In this document: one piece after another, positions 7,455-16,059 of the stretch
Numbering within the stretch: the stretch's first letter is position 1
Layout: every line of letters begins with the position of its first letter
Origin: AR12 sp036265915
GTDB taxonomy: Bacteria > Methylomirabilota > Methylomirabilia > Rokubacteriales > CSP1-6
Length of the DNA stretch: 17,855 bases
Direction of reading: 5' to 3'
Assembly: GCA_036265915.1 (NCBI GenBank)
Contig: DATAOC010000129.1
Coordinates: 1 to 17,855 of the forward strand
Made by a program: the position numbers and the translations under genes
The notes under the pieces: generated by a model
Database searches by the model: none
What the model was told of the DNA's origin: nothing
The model's input: only the letters and a program-made list of their open reading frames with translations

Positions 7455-8620
7455 TCTCCGAGCGGGTCCAGGGCTTCACCGAATCCGTCATCCGCGAGAT
7501 GACACGCGTCGTCAGCCAGCTGGGCGGCGTGAACCTCGCGCAGGGCATGCCGAATTTCCCCCCGCCGAAGGAGCTGATCGAGGCCGCCCACCGGGCCATC
7601 GACGGCGACTTCCACCAGTACGCGATCACGTGGGGCACGCCCGGTCTGCGCCGGGCCATCGCCGACAAGTATCGCGCCGTGTACGGCATGGAGGTCGATC
7701 CCGAGCGCCACGTAACCGTCTGCTGCGGGTCGACGGAGACGATGCTCTCCACGCTCCTGGCCGTGCTGAATCCCGGCGACGAGGTCATCATCTTCGAGCC
7801 GTTCTACGAGAACTACGGGCCGGGCTGCATCATCGCTGGCGCCAAGCCGGTATTCGTGCCGCTGGAGCCGCCGGAGTTCGGCTTCGATCCCGATCGCCTC
7901 CGGCGCGCCGTGTCGCCGCGGACGAAGGCCATCGTCTTCAACAGTCCCAACAATCCGTCCGGCAAGGTGTTCTCCCGCGGCGAGCTGCAGACCATCGCGG
8001 ACGTCTGTCTGGAGCACGGGCTGCTCGCCATCACGGACGAGATCTACGAACACATCGTCTTCGACGGCCTCGGCCACACGCCGATCGCGACGCTGCCCGG
8101 CATGGCCGAGCGCACCATCACGATCTCCGGAATCTCGAAGTCGTACTCGGTCACCGGCTGGCGCGTCGGCTATGCCGTGGCACCCGCGACGATCAGCGTC
8201 GGCATCCGGCGCGCGCACGACTTCGTGACGGTCGGCGCTCCGCATCCGCTCCAGGAGGCGGCCATCACGGCCCTGCGGCTGCCCGCCGATTACTACGTCA
8301 AGCTGCGCGAGGCCTACCAGGCGCGGCGTGACCTGCTGTGGGGCTACGTGGAGCGCGCGGGGTTCGTGGCGTGGAAGCCGCGGGGTGCGTACTACATCCT
8401 GACCGACGTCGCGCGATTCATGAAGGCGACCGGTATCCAGGACGACCACGCGTTCGCGATGTACCTCATCAAGGAGGTCGGCGTGGCGACCGTGCCGGGC
8501 TCCTCGTTCTACGCGCACACCGAGCTCGGTCGCACGAAGATCCGGTTCTGCTTCCCGAAGACGGACGACATGCTCCGGGACGCGGGAGAACGCCTCCAGA
8601 AGCTCCGCGCGCTTGTCTGA
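7451..8620 (+). CDS. Class I/II PLP aminotransferase
   Basis: A cytoplasmic fold-type I aminotransferase of 389 residues that moves an amino group between an amino acid and a 2-oxo acid. The PLP lysine is Lys230 in SGISKSYSVTGWRVGY. NSPNNPSG at 164-171 supplies the cofactor-contacting Asn, and DEIYEH at 196-201 the Asp and Tyr. The C-terminal Arg that binds the substrate carboxylate is probably the one in TKIRFCF. It is closest in pattern to aspartate, aromatic and methionine/KMTB aminotransferases. Specificity cannot be fixed from sequence, though the neighbours suggest an aspartate-family or sulfur amino acid. The GTG at 7451 overlaps the NIL gene's stop by four bases and gives the normal N-terminus; an upstream GTG-type extension would be an Arg-rich artefact. 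Confidence 0.9.
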   Translation: MISERVQGFTESVIREMTRVVSQLGGVNLAQGMPNFPPPKELIEAAHRAIDGDFHQYAITWGTPGLRRAIADKYRAVYGMEVDPERHVTVCCGSTETMLSTLLAVLNPGDEVIIFEPFYENYGPGCIIAGAKPVFVPLEPPEFGFDPDRLRRAVSPRTKAIVFNSPNNPSGKVFSRGELQTIADVCLEHGLLAITDEIYEHIVFDGLGHTPIATLPGMAERTITISGISKSYSVTGWRVGYAVAPATISVGIRRAHDFVTVGAPHPLQEAAITALRLPADYYVKLREAYQARRDLLWGYVERAGFVAWKPRGAYYILTDVARFMKATGIQDDHAFAMYLIKEVGVATVPGSSFYAHTELGRTKIRFCFPKTDDMLRDAGERLQKLRALV

Positions 8621-9905
8621 GCGCGCGCGCGAGGCCGCCTTCGCCATCTGGCGGGCGGCGCTTGCCGCCGGCGACGTGACGCCGCTCGTCCACCGCGTCG
8701 TCCGGCGCGACGGCGCGCGGATCCTCATCGCCGACCGTCCATGCCCGGAGCGCGTGTTCGTCTTCGGCTGCGGCAAGGCAAGCGGCGCCATGGCGCGCGC
8801 GGTCGAGGACGTGCTGGACGATCGCATCGCCGACGGCCTCGTCGTCGTCAAGGACGGGTACGCGGTCGCCACGCGCCGCATCCGCCAGGTCGAGGCCGGC
8901 CATCCCGTGCCCGACGCGCGCGGAGAGGCGGCCGCGCTCGCGCTGATCAACGCGGTCGAGGCGGCCGGCGCGGGCGATCTCGTGCTCTTTCTGATCTCCG
9001 GCGGCGGCTCGGCGCTGACGCCCGCGCCGGCGCCTCCGATCACGCTCGCCGAGAAGCAGACCACCACGCGGCTCCTGCTGAGCGCCGGCGCCACGATCAA
9101 CGAGCTGAACGCGGTGCGCAAGCACCTGTCGCTGCTGAAGGGCGGCCAGTTCGCGCGGGCGGCGGCGCCGGCGCCGGTGGTGTCGCTGATCCTCTCCGAC
9201 GTGGTCGGTGACCCGCTCGACGTGATCGCCTCGGGTCCGACCGCACCCGATCGCAGCACGTTTGCGGAGGCGCTCGCGGTCCTCGAGCGCAGGGGCGTGA
9301 CGCCGCGCGTGCCGGCGAGCGTGCTCGCGCGCCTGCGCGCCGGCGCGGCACGCGAGGTCCCGGAAACCCCGAAGCCGGGCGACCGACTGTTCGAGCGCGT
9401 GACCAACGTCGTCATCGGCAACAACGCGCTCGTCGTCGACGCGGCGGCCGCCGAGGCGCAGCGGCTCGGATACCGGGCGCAGCTGCTCACGCGGGGGTTG
9501 CAGGGCGAGGCACGCGAGGTCGCTCGTCAGCTGGTGGCGCGCGCGCGCGCGTTGCCTGCGAGGACGTGTCTCATCGCCGGCGGTGAAACCACCGTCACGG
9601 TGCGCGGGCCGGGACGGGGAGGCCGCTGCCAGGAGTTCGCGCTCGCGGCGGCACTCGACCTCCGCGCGGACGACGCGCTCGTCGTGCTCGCCGCCGGCAC
9701 GGACGGCACGGACGGCCCGACCGACGCCGCGGGCGGCATGGTCGATGCCGGCACGGTGTCTCGTGGTGAGCGCGCCGGTTCGGCCGCGGCCGCATCGCTC
9801 GCCGAGAACGACGCGTACGCATTTCTCGCGGCCGCGGGTGATCTGGTGGTCTCGGGTCCGACCAACACGAACCTGCTAGATCTTTACCTCGTCGTGAAGG
9901 ACTAG
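8613..9905 (+). CDS. Glycerate 2-kinase (class II, DUF4147/MOFRL)
   Basis: A cytoplasmic kinase of 430 residues that phosphorylates D-glycerate to 2-phosphoglycerate. It links glyoxylate, serine or tartronate degradation to lower glycolysis. The N-terminal DUF4147 domain shows FGCGKASGAMA, KDGYA, GHPVPD and LISGGGSAL. The C-terminal MOFRL domain shows GGETTVTV, GRGGRCQEFALA, GTDGTDGPTDAAGG and the closing SGPTNTNLLD. Length is normal for the family. The start is TTG 8613, eight bases inside the aminotransferase gene (TTGTCTGA), which points to translational coupling. It is the last gene of the thrC unit. An aminotransferase beside a glycerate kinase would fit a serine/hydroxypyruvate route, but no hydroxypyruvate reductase is present here. 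Confidence 0.9.
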   Translation: MSERAREAAFAIWRAALAAGDVTPLVHRVVRRDGARILIADRPCPERVFVFGCGKASGAMARAVEDVLDDRIADGLVVVKDGYAVATRRIRQVEAGHPVPDARGEAAALALINAVEAAGAGDLVLFLISGGGSALTPAPAPPITLAEKQTTTRLLLSAGATINELNAVRKHLSLLKGGQFARAAAPAPVVSLILSDVVGDPLDVIASGPTAPDRSTFAEALAVLERRGVTPRVPASVLARLRAGAAREVPETPKPGDRLFERVTNVVIGNNALVVDAAAAEAQRLGYRAQLLTRGLQGEAREVARQLVARARALPARTCLIAGGETTVTVRGPGRGGRCQEFALAAALDLRADDALVVLAAGTDGTDGPTDAAGGMVDAGTVSRGERAGSAAAASLAENDAYAFLAAAGDLVVSGPTNTNLLDLYLVVKD

Positions 9906-9906
9906 T

Positions 9907-9921
9907 GCCCAGCGAATGGGC
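9907..9921 (+). terminator. Small hairpin just after the glycerate kinase stop
   Basis: GCCCA (9907-9911) pairs with TGGGC (9917-9921) across a GCGAA loop, two bases after the stop codon. A T-rich patch (gtgtttgttcc) follows about 15 bases later, with a second tiny dyad between. It may help end the thrC-kinase transcript, but the stem is short. Confidence 0.35.
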
Positions 9922-9973
9922 GAATCGCACTAAGTGTTTGTTCCCTAAGACCACGGTGGTGGTTCCGCACAGC

Positions 9974-10009
9974 GTTATCCACCAGTCACCCACGATTGCT
10001 GGGGATAGC
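9974..10009. repeat. Imperfect inverted repeat containing TTATCCACC
   Basis: GTTATCCACCAG (9974-9985) faces CTGGGGATAGC (9999-10009) across 13 bases, giving 11 pairs with one bulged A and one G-T wobble. The left arm contains TTATCCACC, one base off a DnaA box, and the right arm a weaker inverted copy. It could be a protein-binding operator or an RNA hairpin. Confidence 0.45.
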
Positions 10010-10182
10010 TCGATGTAGGAAATGCTCCGGGGACGCGCGGATTTCTCCCCCGGTCTATTCGTCCTGCCATTCAGCGAGTGGCGGTCGGTGTTGCCATAGG
10101 CCGGCGGGCCGTGAAGTCAGCCGGCGAGCGGGCGAGGGCGTCGAGGACTGTCCGAAGTGCATCTCGTCGGTCTGACCGCTCG

Positions 10183-10213
10183 CGCGGGGTGTGGCAGAAC
10201 CCCGTGTTATTCT
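10183..10213 (+). terminator. Terminator- or attenuator-like hairpin in front of rlmN
   Basis: CGCGGGGT (10183-10190) pairs with ACCCCGTG (10199-10206) through eight pairs (one wobble) with an 8-base loop. The T-rich TTATTCTT follows. The structure ends within about 15 bases of the rlmN ATG. It has the shape of an intrinsic terminator, so it may act as an attenuator for the rlmN-lar operon, or be a processed leader hairpin. Confidence 0.45.
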
Positions 10214-10221
10214 TCGAGCCG

Positions 10222-11259
10222 ATGTCTTCCGTGAACTTCGTCGGCATGCTGCCCTCGCAGCTCGAAGATTTGGCTGTCGAGCTCGGAGCCTCCCGGTACC
10301 GTGGCCGCCAGATTTCGGCGTGGCTCTATCGCAAGGGCGTCACCGCCATCGAGGAGATGAGCGACCTGCCGAAGGACTTCCGCGCGGCGCTCGCCGCGCG
10401 CGGACGGGCGGCGCTGCCGGAGCTCGAGCGGGCCACACCGTCGCAGGATGGCAGCCGCAAGCTGGTGTTCCGCCTGGACGACGGCGCGCGCGTGAGTGCG
10501 GTGATCATGCCGGATGACGGACGGATCACCCTCTGCCTCAGCACGCAGGTCGGCTGCGGCTATGCGTGCGCGTTCTGCCTGACGGGAACAATGGGGCTCG
10601 CTCGCAACCTGACCTCGGCGGAGATCGTCGGACAGCTGCTCGCCGCCAACGCCGTGCTCGAGGCCGGTGAGCGCGTGACGCACATCGTCTTCATGGGCAT
10701 GGGGGAGCCGCTCGCGAACTACGCCGCCCTCGTGCAGTCGCTGCGCGTGCTGATGGACGGCAAGCTCGGCCTCGGCTACTCGCCGCGGCGGATCACCGTG
10801 TCGACCGTCGGGCTCGTCGGCGGCATCGAGAAGCTGGCCCGTGACGATCTGAAGGTCAACCTCGCGATCTCGCTGCACGCCGCCTCCGACGACGTGCGCT
10901 CGCGACTCATGCCGGTGAATCGCGCGTTCGACGTGGCGACGCTCATGGCGGCCGTCCGCGCCTATCCGCTGATGCCGCGTCAGCATGTCTTCTTCGAGTA
11001 CGTGATGCTCGACGGCGTCAACGACGCGCCCGAGGAAGCGCAGCGCCTCGTGCGGCTGCTGCGCGGGATCCGCGCCAAGGTCAATCTCATCCCGTTCAAC
11101 GACTGGGAGGGGTCGGCGTTCCGGCGCCCGCCGCTCGCCCGCATCCTCGCCTTCCAGGCAATCCTGCTCGACGCCGGGGTGACGACCACCGTGCGATGGA
11201 GCAAGGGCGAGGACATCGGCGCCGCCTGTGGGCAGCTGAAGGAACCGGCGGTCGCGTGA
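10222..11259 (+). CDS. rlmN: Dual-specificity 23S rRNA/tRNA adenine-C2 methyltransferase RlmN
   Basis: A cytoplasmic radical-SAM enzyme that methylates C2 of A2503 in 23S rRNA and A37 in some tRNAs. The cluster cysteines are Cys112, Cys116 and Cys119 (CGYACAFC). The two mechanistic cysteines are Cys105 (seven before the first cluster Cys, as in E. coli) and Cys336 in DIGAACGQL. GMGEPLANY is the SAM-binding GGEP-like motif. From ATG 10222 the protein has 345 residues, the usual RlmN size. The in-frame GTG at 10078 adds 48 low-complexity basic residues and is rejected as start. The ribosome binding site is weak and a stem-loop ends just upstream. It is the first gene of a seven-gene unit; its stop overlaps mtaB by GTGA. 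Confidence 0.95.
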   Translation: MSSVNFVGMLPSQLEDLAVELGASRYRGRQISAWLYRKGVTAIEEMSDLPKDFRAALAARGRAALPELERATPSQDGSRKLVFRLDDGARVSAVIMPDDGRITLCLSTQVGCGYACAFCLTGTMGLARNLTSAEIVGQLLAANAVLEAGERVTHIVFMGMGEPLANYAALVQSLRVLMDGKLGLGYSPRRITVSTVGLVGGIEKLARDDLKVNLAISLHAASDDVRSRLMPVNRAFDVATLMAAVRAYPLMPRQHVFFEYVMLDGVNDAPEEAQRLVRLLRGIRAKVNLIPFNDWEGSAFRRPPLARILAFQAILLDAGVTTTVRWSKGEDIGAACGQLKEPAVA

Positions 11260-12580
11260 GCCGCCGCGTTGCGCTCACCACGCTCGGCTGCCGGCTGAAC
11301 CAGGTCGACACGCTGCTGCTCCAGGCCGGGCTGGAGGCGCGCGGCTTCGTCACCGTGCCCCTCGGGGCGCCGGCGGACGTCGTGGTCGTCAACACGTGCA
11401 CGGTCACGGCGCGCGCGGAGTTCTCCGATCGCCAGGCCATCCGTCGCGCGCGGCGCGACCATCCGCATGCGCGGGTGGTGGTCACCGGATGCTGGGCCCA
11501 GACGAGCGCCGCCGAGGTGGCGCGCCTCGACGAGGTCGACCTGATCGTCGGCAACGCCGACAAGCCCCGCCTGCCCGACCTGGTGGAACGCCTGCTCGAT
11601 CACGCGAGCGCCGCGCCGCCGCGCGTGAGCGTCGGATCGCTGACGGAGCGCCACTCGGCGCCCACGCTGCGCCTGCCGCTGTCGGGTCGGTCGCGCGCGT
11701 TCGTGAAGGTGCAGGATGGCTGTCAGCACCGGTGCGCGTTCTGCATCGTGCCGCTCGCGCGGGGCGCGAGCCGCAGCGTGCCGCTGCCGGCGGTGGTGGC
11801 GCAGGTGGAGGCGCTCGTCGAGGCCGGACATGCGGAAGTCGTCCTCACGGGCATCGACCTCGGCCACTATGGCGCGGACCTTCGTCCGCGCACGACGCTG
11901 GCGGCGCTCGTCGAAGCGCTCGGCGGGGTGCGCGACCTGCGCTGGCTCCGGCTGTCCTCGCTGCTGCCCGCGTACATCACCGATGGCCTCGTGGCGGCGC
12001 TGCGCTCCTCGGCCGTCGTCGCACCGCACTTCCACGTGCCGCTGCAGAGCGGGAGCGATCGCGTGCTGCGCGTGATGCGCCGTCCGTACACGACCGAGCT
12101 GTATCGCCGCGTGGTGGACCGGCTGCTGACCGCGTTCCCGGGTGCGGGGCTTGGCGCCGACGTCCTCGTGGGCTTTCCGGGCGAGACGGAGCGCGACTTC
12201 GCGGAGACCGTGGCGCTGGTCGACGCGCTGCCGTTCACGTATCTCCACGTGTTCCCGTACTCGGCGCGACACGGGACGGAGGCGGCGGCGCGCGCGGATC
12301 GGCTCACGCCGCGCACGGTGGCCCATCGCGCGGCCGTCACGCGCGCGCTCGGCGAGGTCAAGGCCGCCGCGTTTCGCCGGCGGCTCGCGGGCGCGGTCGA
12401 AGACGCGCTCGTGCTCGAGCGGCGGGATCGCGACACCGGTGACCTGATCGCGCTCACCGGCCGCTATGCCGAGGTCCTCTTCGCGGGACCCGACGCGCTC
12501 ATGCGGCGGCTGGTGCGCGTGCAGATTGCCGAGACCGCGGGCGCCCGGCTCCGCGGCCGCCTCGTCGAGGAGCGGGCGGC

Positions 12581-12584
<4 letters not shown>
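11256..12584 (+). CDS. mtaB: tRNA t6A37 C2-methylthiotransferase MtaB
   Basis: A cytoplasmic radical-SAM methylthiotransferase that converts t6A37 to ms2t6A37 in tRNAs reading ANN codons. The N-terminal UPF0004 domain holds the second cluster through Cys12 (LGCRLNQVD), Cys48 (NTCTV) and Cys79 (TGCWAQ). The radical-SAM cluster is at Cys156, Cys160 and Cys163 (CQHRCAFC). The CRLNQ variant of the first motif is characteristic of MtaB as opposed to MiaB. A C-terminal TRAM-like region follows, ending near RGRLVEERAA. At 442 residues the length is normal. GTG start overlapping the rlmN stop, and its own stop overlaps the mtnP GTG, so translation is probably coupled across all three. Confidence 0.93.
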
Positions 12585-13475
<891 letters not shown>

Positions 13476-13483
<8 letters not shown>

Positions 13484-14462
13484 GCTCGACGTCCTCGGCA
13501 TCGGCAACGCGCTGGTCGACGTGCTGAGTCACGAGAGCGAGGACTTCCTGCGTGGTCACGGGCTCGCCAAGGGCACGATGCAGCTCGTCGACGAGTCCCG
13601 TGCGGCCGCCCTCTATGCGGCCATGGGACCGGGCATCGAGGTGTCCGGTGGCTCGGCCGCGAACACGGTGGTCGGAGTGGCGTCGTTCGGCGCGCGCGCG
13701 CAGTACGTCGGCAAGGTCCGGCGCGACCAGCTCGGTGACGTCTTCACGCACGATCTCCGCTCCGTCGGCGTCGCGTACGCCACGCCGCCGGCGGAGAGCG
13801 GCCCGGCGACGGGCCGGTGCCTGATCGTGGTGACGCCTGACGCCCAGCGCACGATGAGCACGTACCTCGGCGCCTCCTCCGGCCTCGGACCGGGCGACAT
13901 CGACAAGGCGGTGGTCGCGCGCGCGCGCATCCTCTATCTCGAGGGCTATCTGTTCGATCCGCCCGAGGCCCAGGAGGCGTTTCGGGCCGCCGCGGACATG
14001 GCGCACGCGGCCGGCCGCAAGGTGGCCCTCACGCTGTCCGACCCGTTCTGTGTCGATCGTCACCGTGCGGCGTTCGTCGATCTCGTCGAGCGCCACGTCG
14101 ACCTGCTGTTCGCCAACGAGGTGGAGATCTGTGCGCTCTACGAGACGCGCGACTTCGACGCCGCCGCGGCTCGCGTCCGGCCCCACTGCGACATCGCGGC
14201 GCTGACGCGCAGCGAGCGCGGCTCGGTGATCGTGGCGGGCAAGGCCACGCACGTCGTGCGCGCGCATCCCGTCGCGGCCGTGGCCGACACGACGGGCGCC
14301 GGCGACCTGTACGCCGCCGGGTTCATGGTCGGCCTCAGCCGCGGGCTGCCGCTGCCGGTGTGCGGCGAGCTCGGCGCGCTGGCCGCGGCGGAGGTCATCT
14401 CGCACGTCGGCGCGCGGCCCATGCGCCCGCTGGCCGAGCTCGCGCGGGCGCTGCTGCCATGA
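13476..14462 (+). CDS. PfkB-family carbohydrate kinase, adenosine kinase-like
   Basis: A cytoplasmic ribokinase-fold kinase of 328 residues. The substrate-side signature GGSAANT is at 58-64, with YVGKVRRDQLG following at 77-87. The ATP-side signature DTTGAGD at 271-277 includes the catalytic base Asp277 and anion hole. NEVEI in the middle holds the Mg-site Glu. The N-terminus (DVLGIGNALVDVL) and the IEVSGGSAANT context are those of adenosine kinase-like PfkB enzymes in bacteria. It sits right after an adenine-releasing phosphorylase. Adenosine or another nucleoside or deoxyribose sugar released in salvage is therefore the likely substrate, but generic sugar kinase remains possible. GTG start eight bases inside mtnP (GTGGCTGA); the end overlaps larE as ATGA. 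Confidence 0.85.
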
Positions 14463-15310
14463 ACGTCGAGCCGGCCCTGTCGGCGAAGTACGCGCGCCTG
14501 CTCGACGCGCTTCGCGAGCTCGGCAGCGTGGTCGTCGCGTTCTCCGGCGGCGTGGACTCCACGCTGCTGGCCCGCGCGGCGAAGGACGCGCTGGACGAGC
14601 GCGCGGTCCTCGTCACCGCCGACTCCGAGACGTATCCCGCCGGCGAGCTCGAGGAGGCGCGGCGGCTGGCGTCGCTCATCGGCCTCCGGCACGTCGTGGT
14701 GCGCACGGACGAGCTGACGAACCCCGAGTACGCGAAGAACGGCGCCAACCGCTGCTTCTTCTGCAAGGAAGAGCTCTTCACGCGGCTGGCGCCGATCGCC
14801 GAGCGGGAGGGCTGTCGAGCGCTCGTGTATGGCGCCAACATGGATGACCTGGGCGACCATCGACCCGGCATGCAGTCGGCGCGCGCGCGGGGGGTGGCAG
14901 CGCCGCTGATCGACGCCGGGCTGACGAAGGCGGAGATCCGCGAGCTCTCGCGCGCCCTGGCGCTGCCGACCTGGGACAAGCCCTCGTTCGCGTGCCTGTC
15001 ATCGCGGTTCCAGTACGGCGACCGGATCACCGCGGACAAGCTGCGGACCATCGACGCCGCCGAGGCGTTCGTGCGCGGCCTGGGCTTCCGCCAGTTCCGC
15101 GTGCGGCATCACGACCGCCTCGCACGTCTGGAGCTGGCGGCCGACGAGATGGCGCGACTGTGGGACGAGGATCGCCACCGGCGGATCGTCGCCCGGTTCC
15201 GGGAGCTCGGCTACGTGTACGTGACCCTCGACCTCGCCGGCTTCCAGTCGGGCTCCGCCAACCTCCTGCTCCTCGGCGCCGGCCGCGCGAGGCGCGATGG
15301 ACCCGGATAG
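14459..15310 (+). CDS. larE: LarE, ATP-dependent sulfur transferase for nickel-pincer nucleotide
   Basis: A cytoplasmic PP-loop enzyme of 283 residues. It adenylates the carboxylates of the LarB product and replaces oxygen with sulfur, giving pyridinium-3,5-bisthiocarboxylate mononucleotide. The PP-loop SGGVDS is at 29-34. Cys179 in CLSSRFQYG aligns with the Cys that Lactobacillus plantarum LarE sacrifices as sulfur donor. Cys99 and Cys102 (RCFFCK) form a CxxC. With Cys179 this gives a CxxC-plus-distant-Cys pattern like the [4Fe-4S] PP-loop thiolases such as TtuA, suggesting a cluster-dependent rather than sacrificial LarE. DHRPG and YVTLDLAGFQSG are family motifs. ATG overlapping the kinase stop by four bases; the 3' end overlaps larB by 14. 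Confidence 0.92.
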   Translation: MNVEPALSAKYARLLDALRELGSVVVAFSGGVDSTLLARAAKDALDERAVLVTADSETYPAGELEEARRLASLIGLRHVVVRTDELTNPEYAKNGANRCFFCKEELFTRLAPIAEREGCRALVYGANMDDLGDHRPGMQSARARGVAAPLIDAGLTKAEIRELSRALALPTWDKPSFACLSSRFQYGDRITADKLRTIDAAEAFVRGLGFRQFRVRHHDRLARLELAADEMARLWDEDRHRRIVARFRELGYVYVTLDLAGFQSGSANLLLLGAGRARRDGPG

Positions 15311-16055
15311 GCTGCAGGCGCTCCTCGACGACGTGGCCGGCGGTCGCGTGCCGGCGGCGGAGGCGTTTGCGCGTCTGCGCCGGCTGCCGTACGACGATCT
15401 CGGCTTCGCCAAGGTCGACCGGCACCGCGCGCTGCGCGCCGGCGGCGCCGAGGCGGTGTTCTGCCCCGGCAAGACGCCGGATCAGGTGGTGGCGATCCTC
15501 CGCTCGCTCATCGCCGAGCACGCCAACGTGCTCGCGACGCGGGCCGACGCGGCGACGGCCGCGGCCGTCGCCGCCGCGCAGCTGCCGCACGTCTATCACC
15601 CGCTCGCACGGCTCATCGTGGCCCGTCCGGAGGCGCGCGACGGCATCGGGCTCGTCGTCGTGGCCGCGGCCGGCACCGCGGATCTTCCGGTGGCCGAGGA
15701 GGCGGCGCTGGTGGCCGAGGCGCTCGGCAACCGTGTCGAGCGGGTCACCGACTGCGGCGTGGCCGGTCTGCACCGCCTGCTCGCGCACCGCGAGCTGCTG
15801 GCGGAGGCGAACGCGATCGTCGCGGTGGCAGGCATGGACGGCGCGATGCCGAGCGTGGTCGCCGGTCTCGTGGATCGGCCCGTCATCGCGGTGCCGACGA
15901 GCGTCGGCTACGGCGCGTCGCTCGGCGGCCTGGCGGCGCTGCTCACCATGCTCAACTCGTGCGCGCCCGGCGTGTCCGTCGTGAACGTCGACAACGGCTA
16001 CGGCGCCGCGCACCAGGCGAGCCAGATCAATCAGCTCGTCGCGAAGATCCGCTGA
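15297..16055 (+). CDS. larB: LarB, pyridinium-3,5-biscarboxylate mononucleotide synthase
   Basis: A cytoplasmic protein of 252 residues that carboxylates nicotinic acid adenine dinucleotide at C5 of the pyridinium ring and releases AMP. This is the first step of nickel-pincer nucleotide synthesis. The C-terminal half is a PurE (AIR carboxylase)-like domain with AAAGTADLPVAEEA, VTDCGVAGLHRL, AGMDGAMPSVVAGL and PTSVGYGASLGG. Cys222 in LNSCAPGVSVVNVDNG matches the Cys reported to add covalently to the substrate in LarB. The N-terminal region (LDDVAGG and DDLGFAKVDRHRALR) is the usual LarB extension. ATG 15297 lies inside the last codons of larE and larC starts four bases after the stop. Confidence 0.94.
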   Translation: MDPDRLQALLDDVAGGRVPAAEAFARLRRLPYDDLGFAKVDRHRALRAGGAEAVFCPGKTPDQVVAILRSLIAEHANVLATRADAATAAAVAAAQLPHVYHPLARLIVARPEARDGIGLVVVAAAGTADLPVAEEAALVAEALGNRVERVTDCGVAGLHRLLAHRELLAEANAIVAVAGMDGAMPSVVAGLVDRPVIAVPTSVGYGASLGGLAALLTMLNSCAPGVSVVNVDNGYGAAHQASQINQLVAKIR

Positions 16056-16059
16056 CGCG

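Larger units (their letters stand above)
9906..10221 (+). other. 316-base gap with clustered inverted repeats
   Basis: No convincing protein gene is seen. The in-frame extension of rlmN back to 10078 is Arg/Ser-rich and unlike RlmN. Lower GC than the surroundings and at least four dyads are visible. These are 9907-9921; 9974-9985 with 9999-10009 (11 bp, one bulged A); 10027-10032 with 10048-10053 (CCGGGG/CCCCGG); and 10183-10190 with 10199-10206. The region probably holds the end of one transcription unit and the promoter and leader of the next. A structured RNA is possible; I recognise no known RNA family. Confidence 0.5.

Noticed and set aside
7331..9490. Long minus-strand open frame (719 codons) opposite the aminotransferase and glycerate kinase
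   Set aside because: Arg/Ala/Ser-rich translation with no family motif; a GC-rich shadow of two clearly conserved plus-strand genes. The same holds for other long antisense frames such as 987-2144, 1693-3171 and 10980-12326.
9690..9725. Short tandem repeat in glycerate kinase
   Set aside because: Encodes the conserved GTDGTDGPTD family motif, so it is coding constraint rather than a repeat element.
9975..10008. DnaA-box-like sequences suggesting an origin
   Set aside because: Only one near match and one weak inverted copy, no dnaA/dnaN or AT-rich unwinding region nearby; explained as well by the local inverted repeat.
10191..10213. Sigma-54-like promoter (TGGCAG...) before rlmN
   Set aside because: The GC of the -12 element is missing at the required spacing and the sequence is part of a stem-loop.
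10078..10221. N-terminal extension of RlmN from GTG 10078
   Set aside because: Adds 48 basic low-complexity residues ahead of a normal-length RlmN and crosses a terminator-like hairpin; ATG 10222 fits the family.
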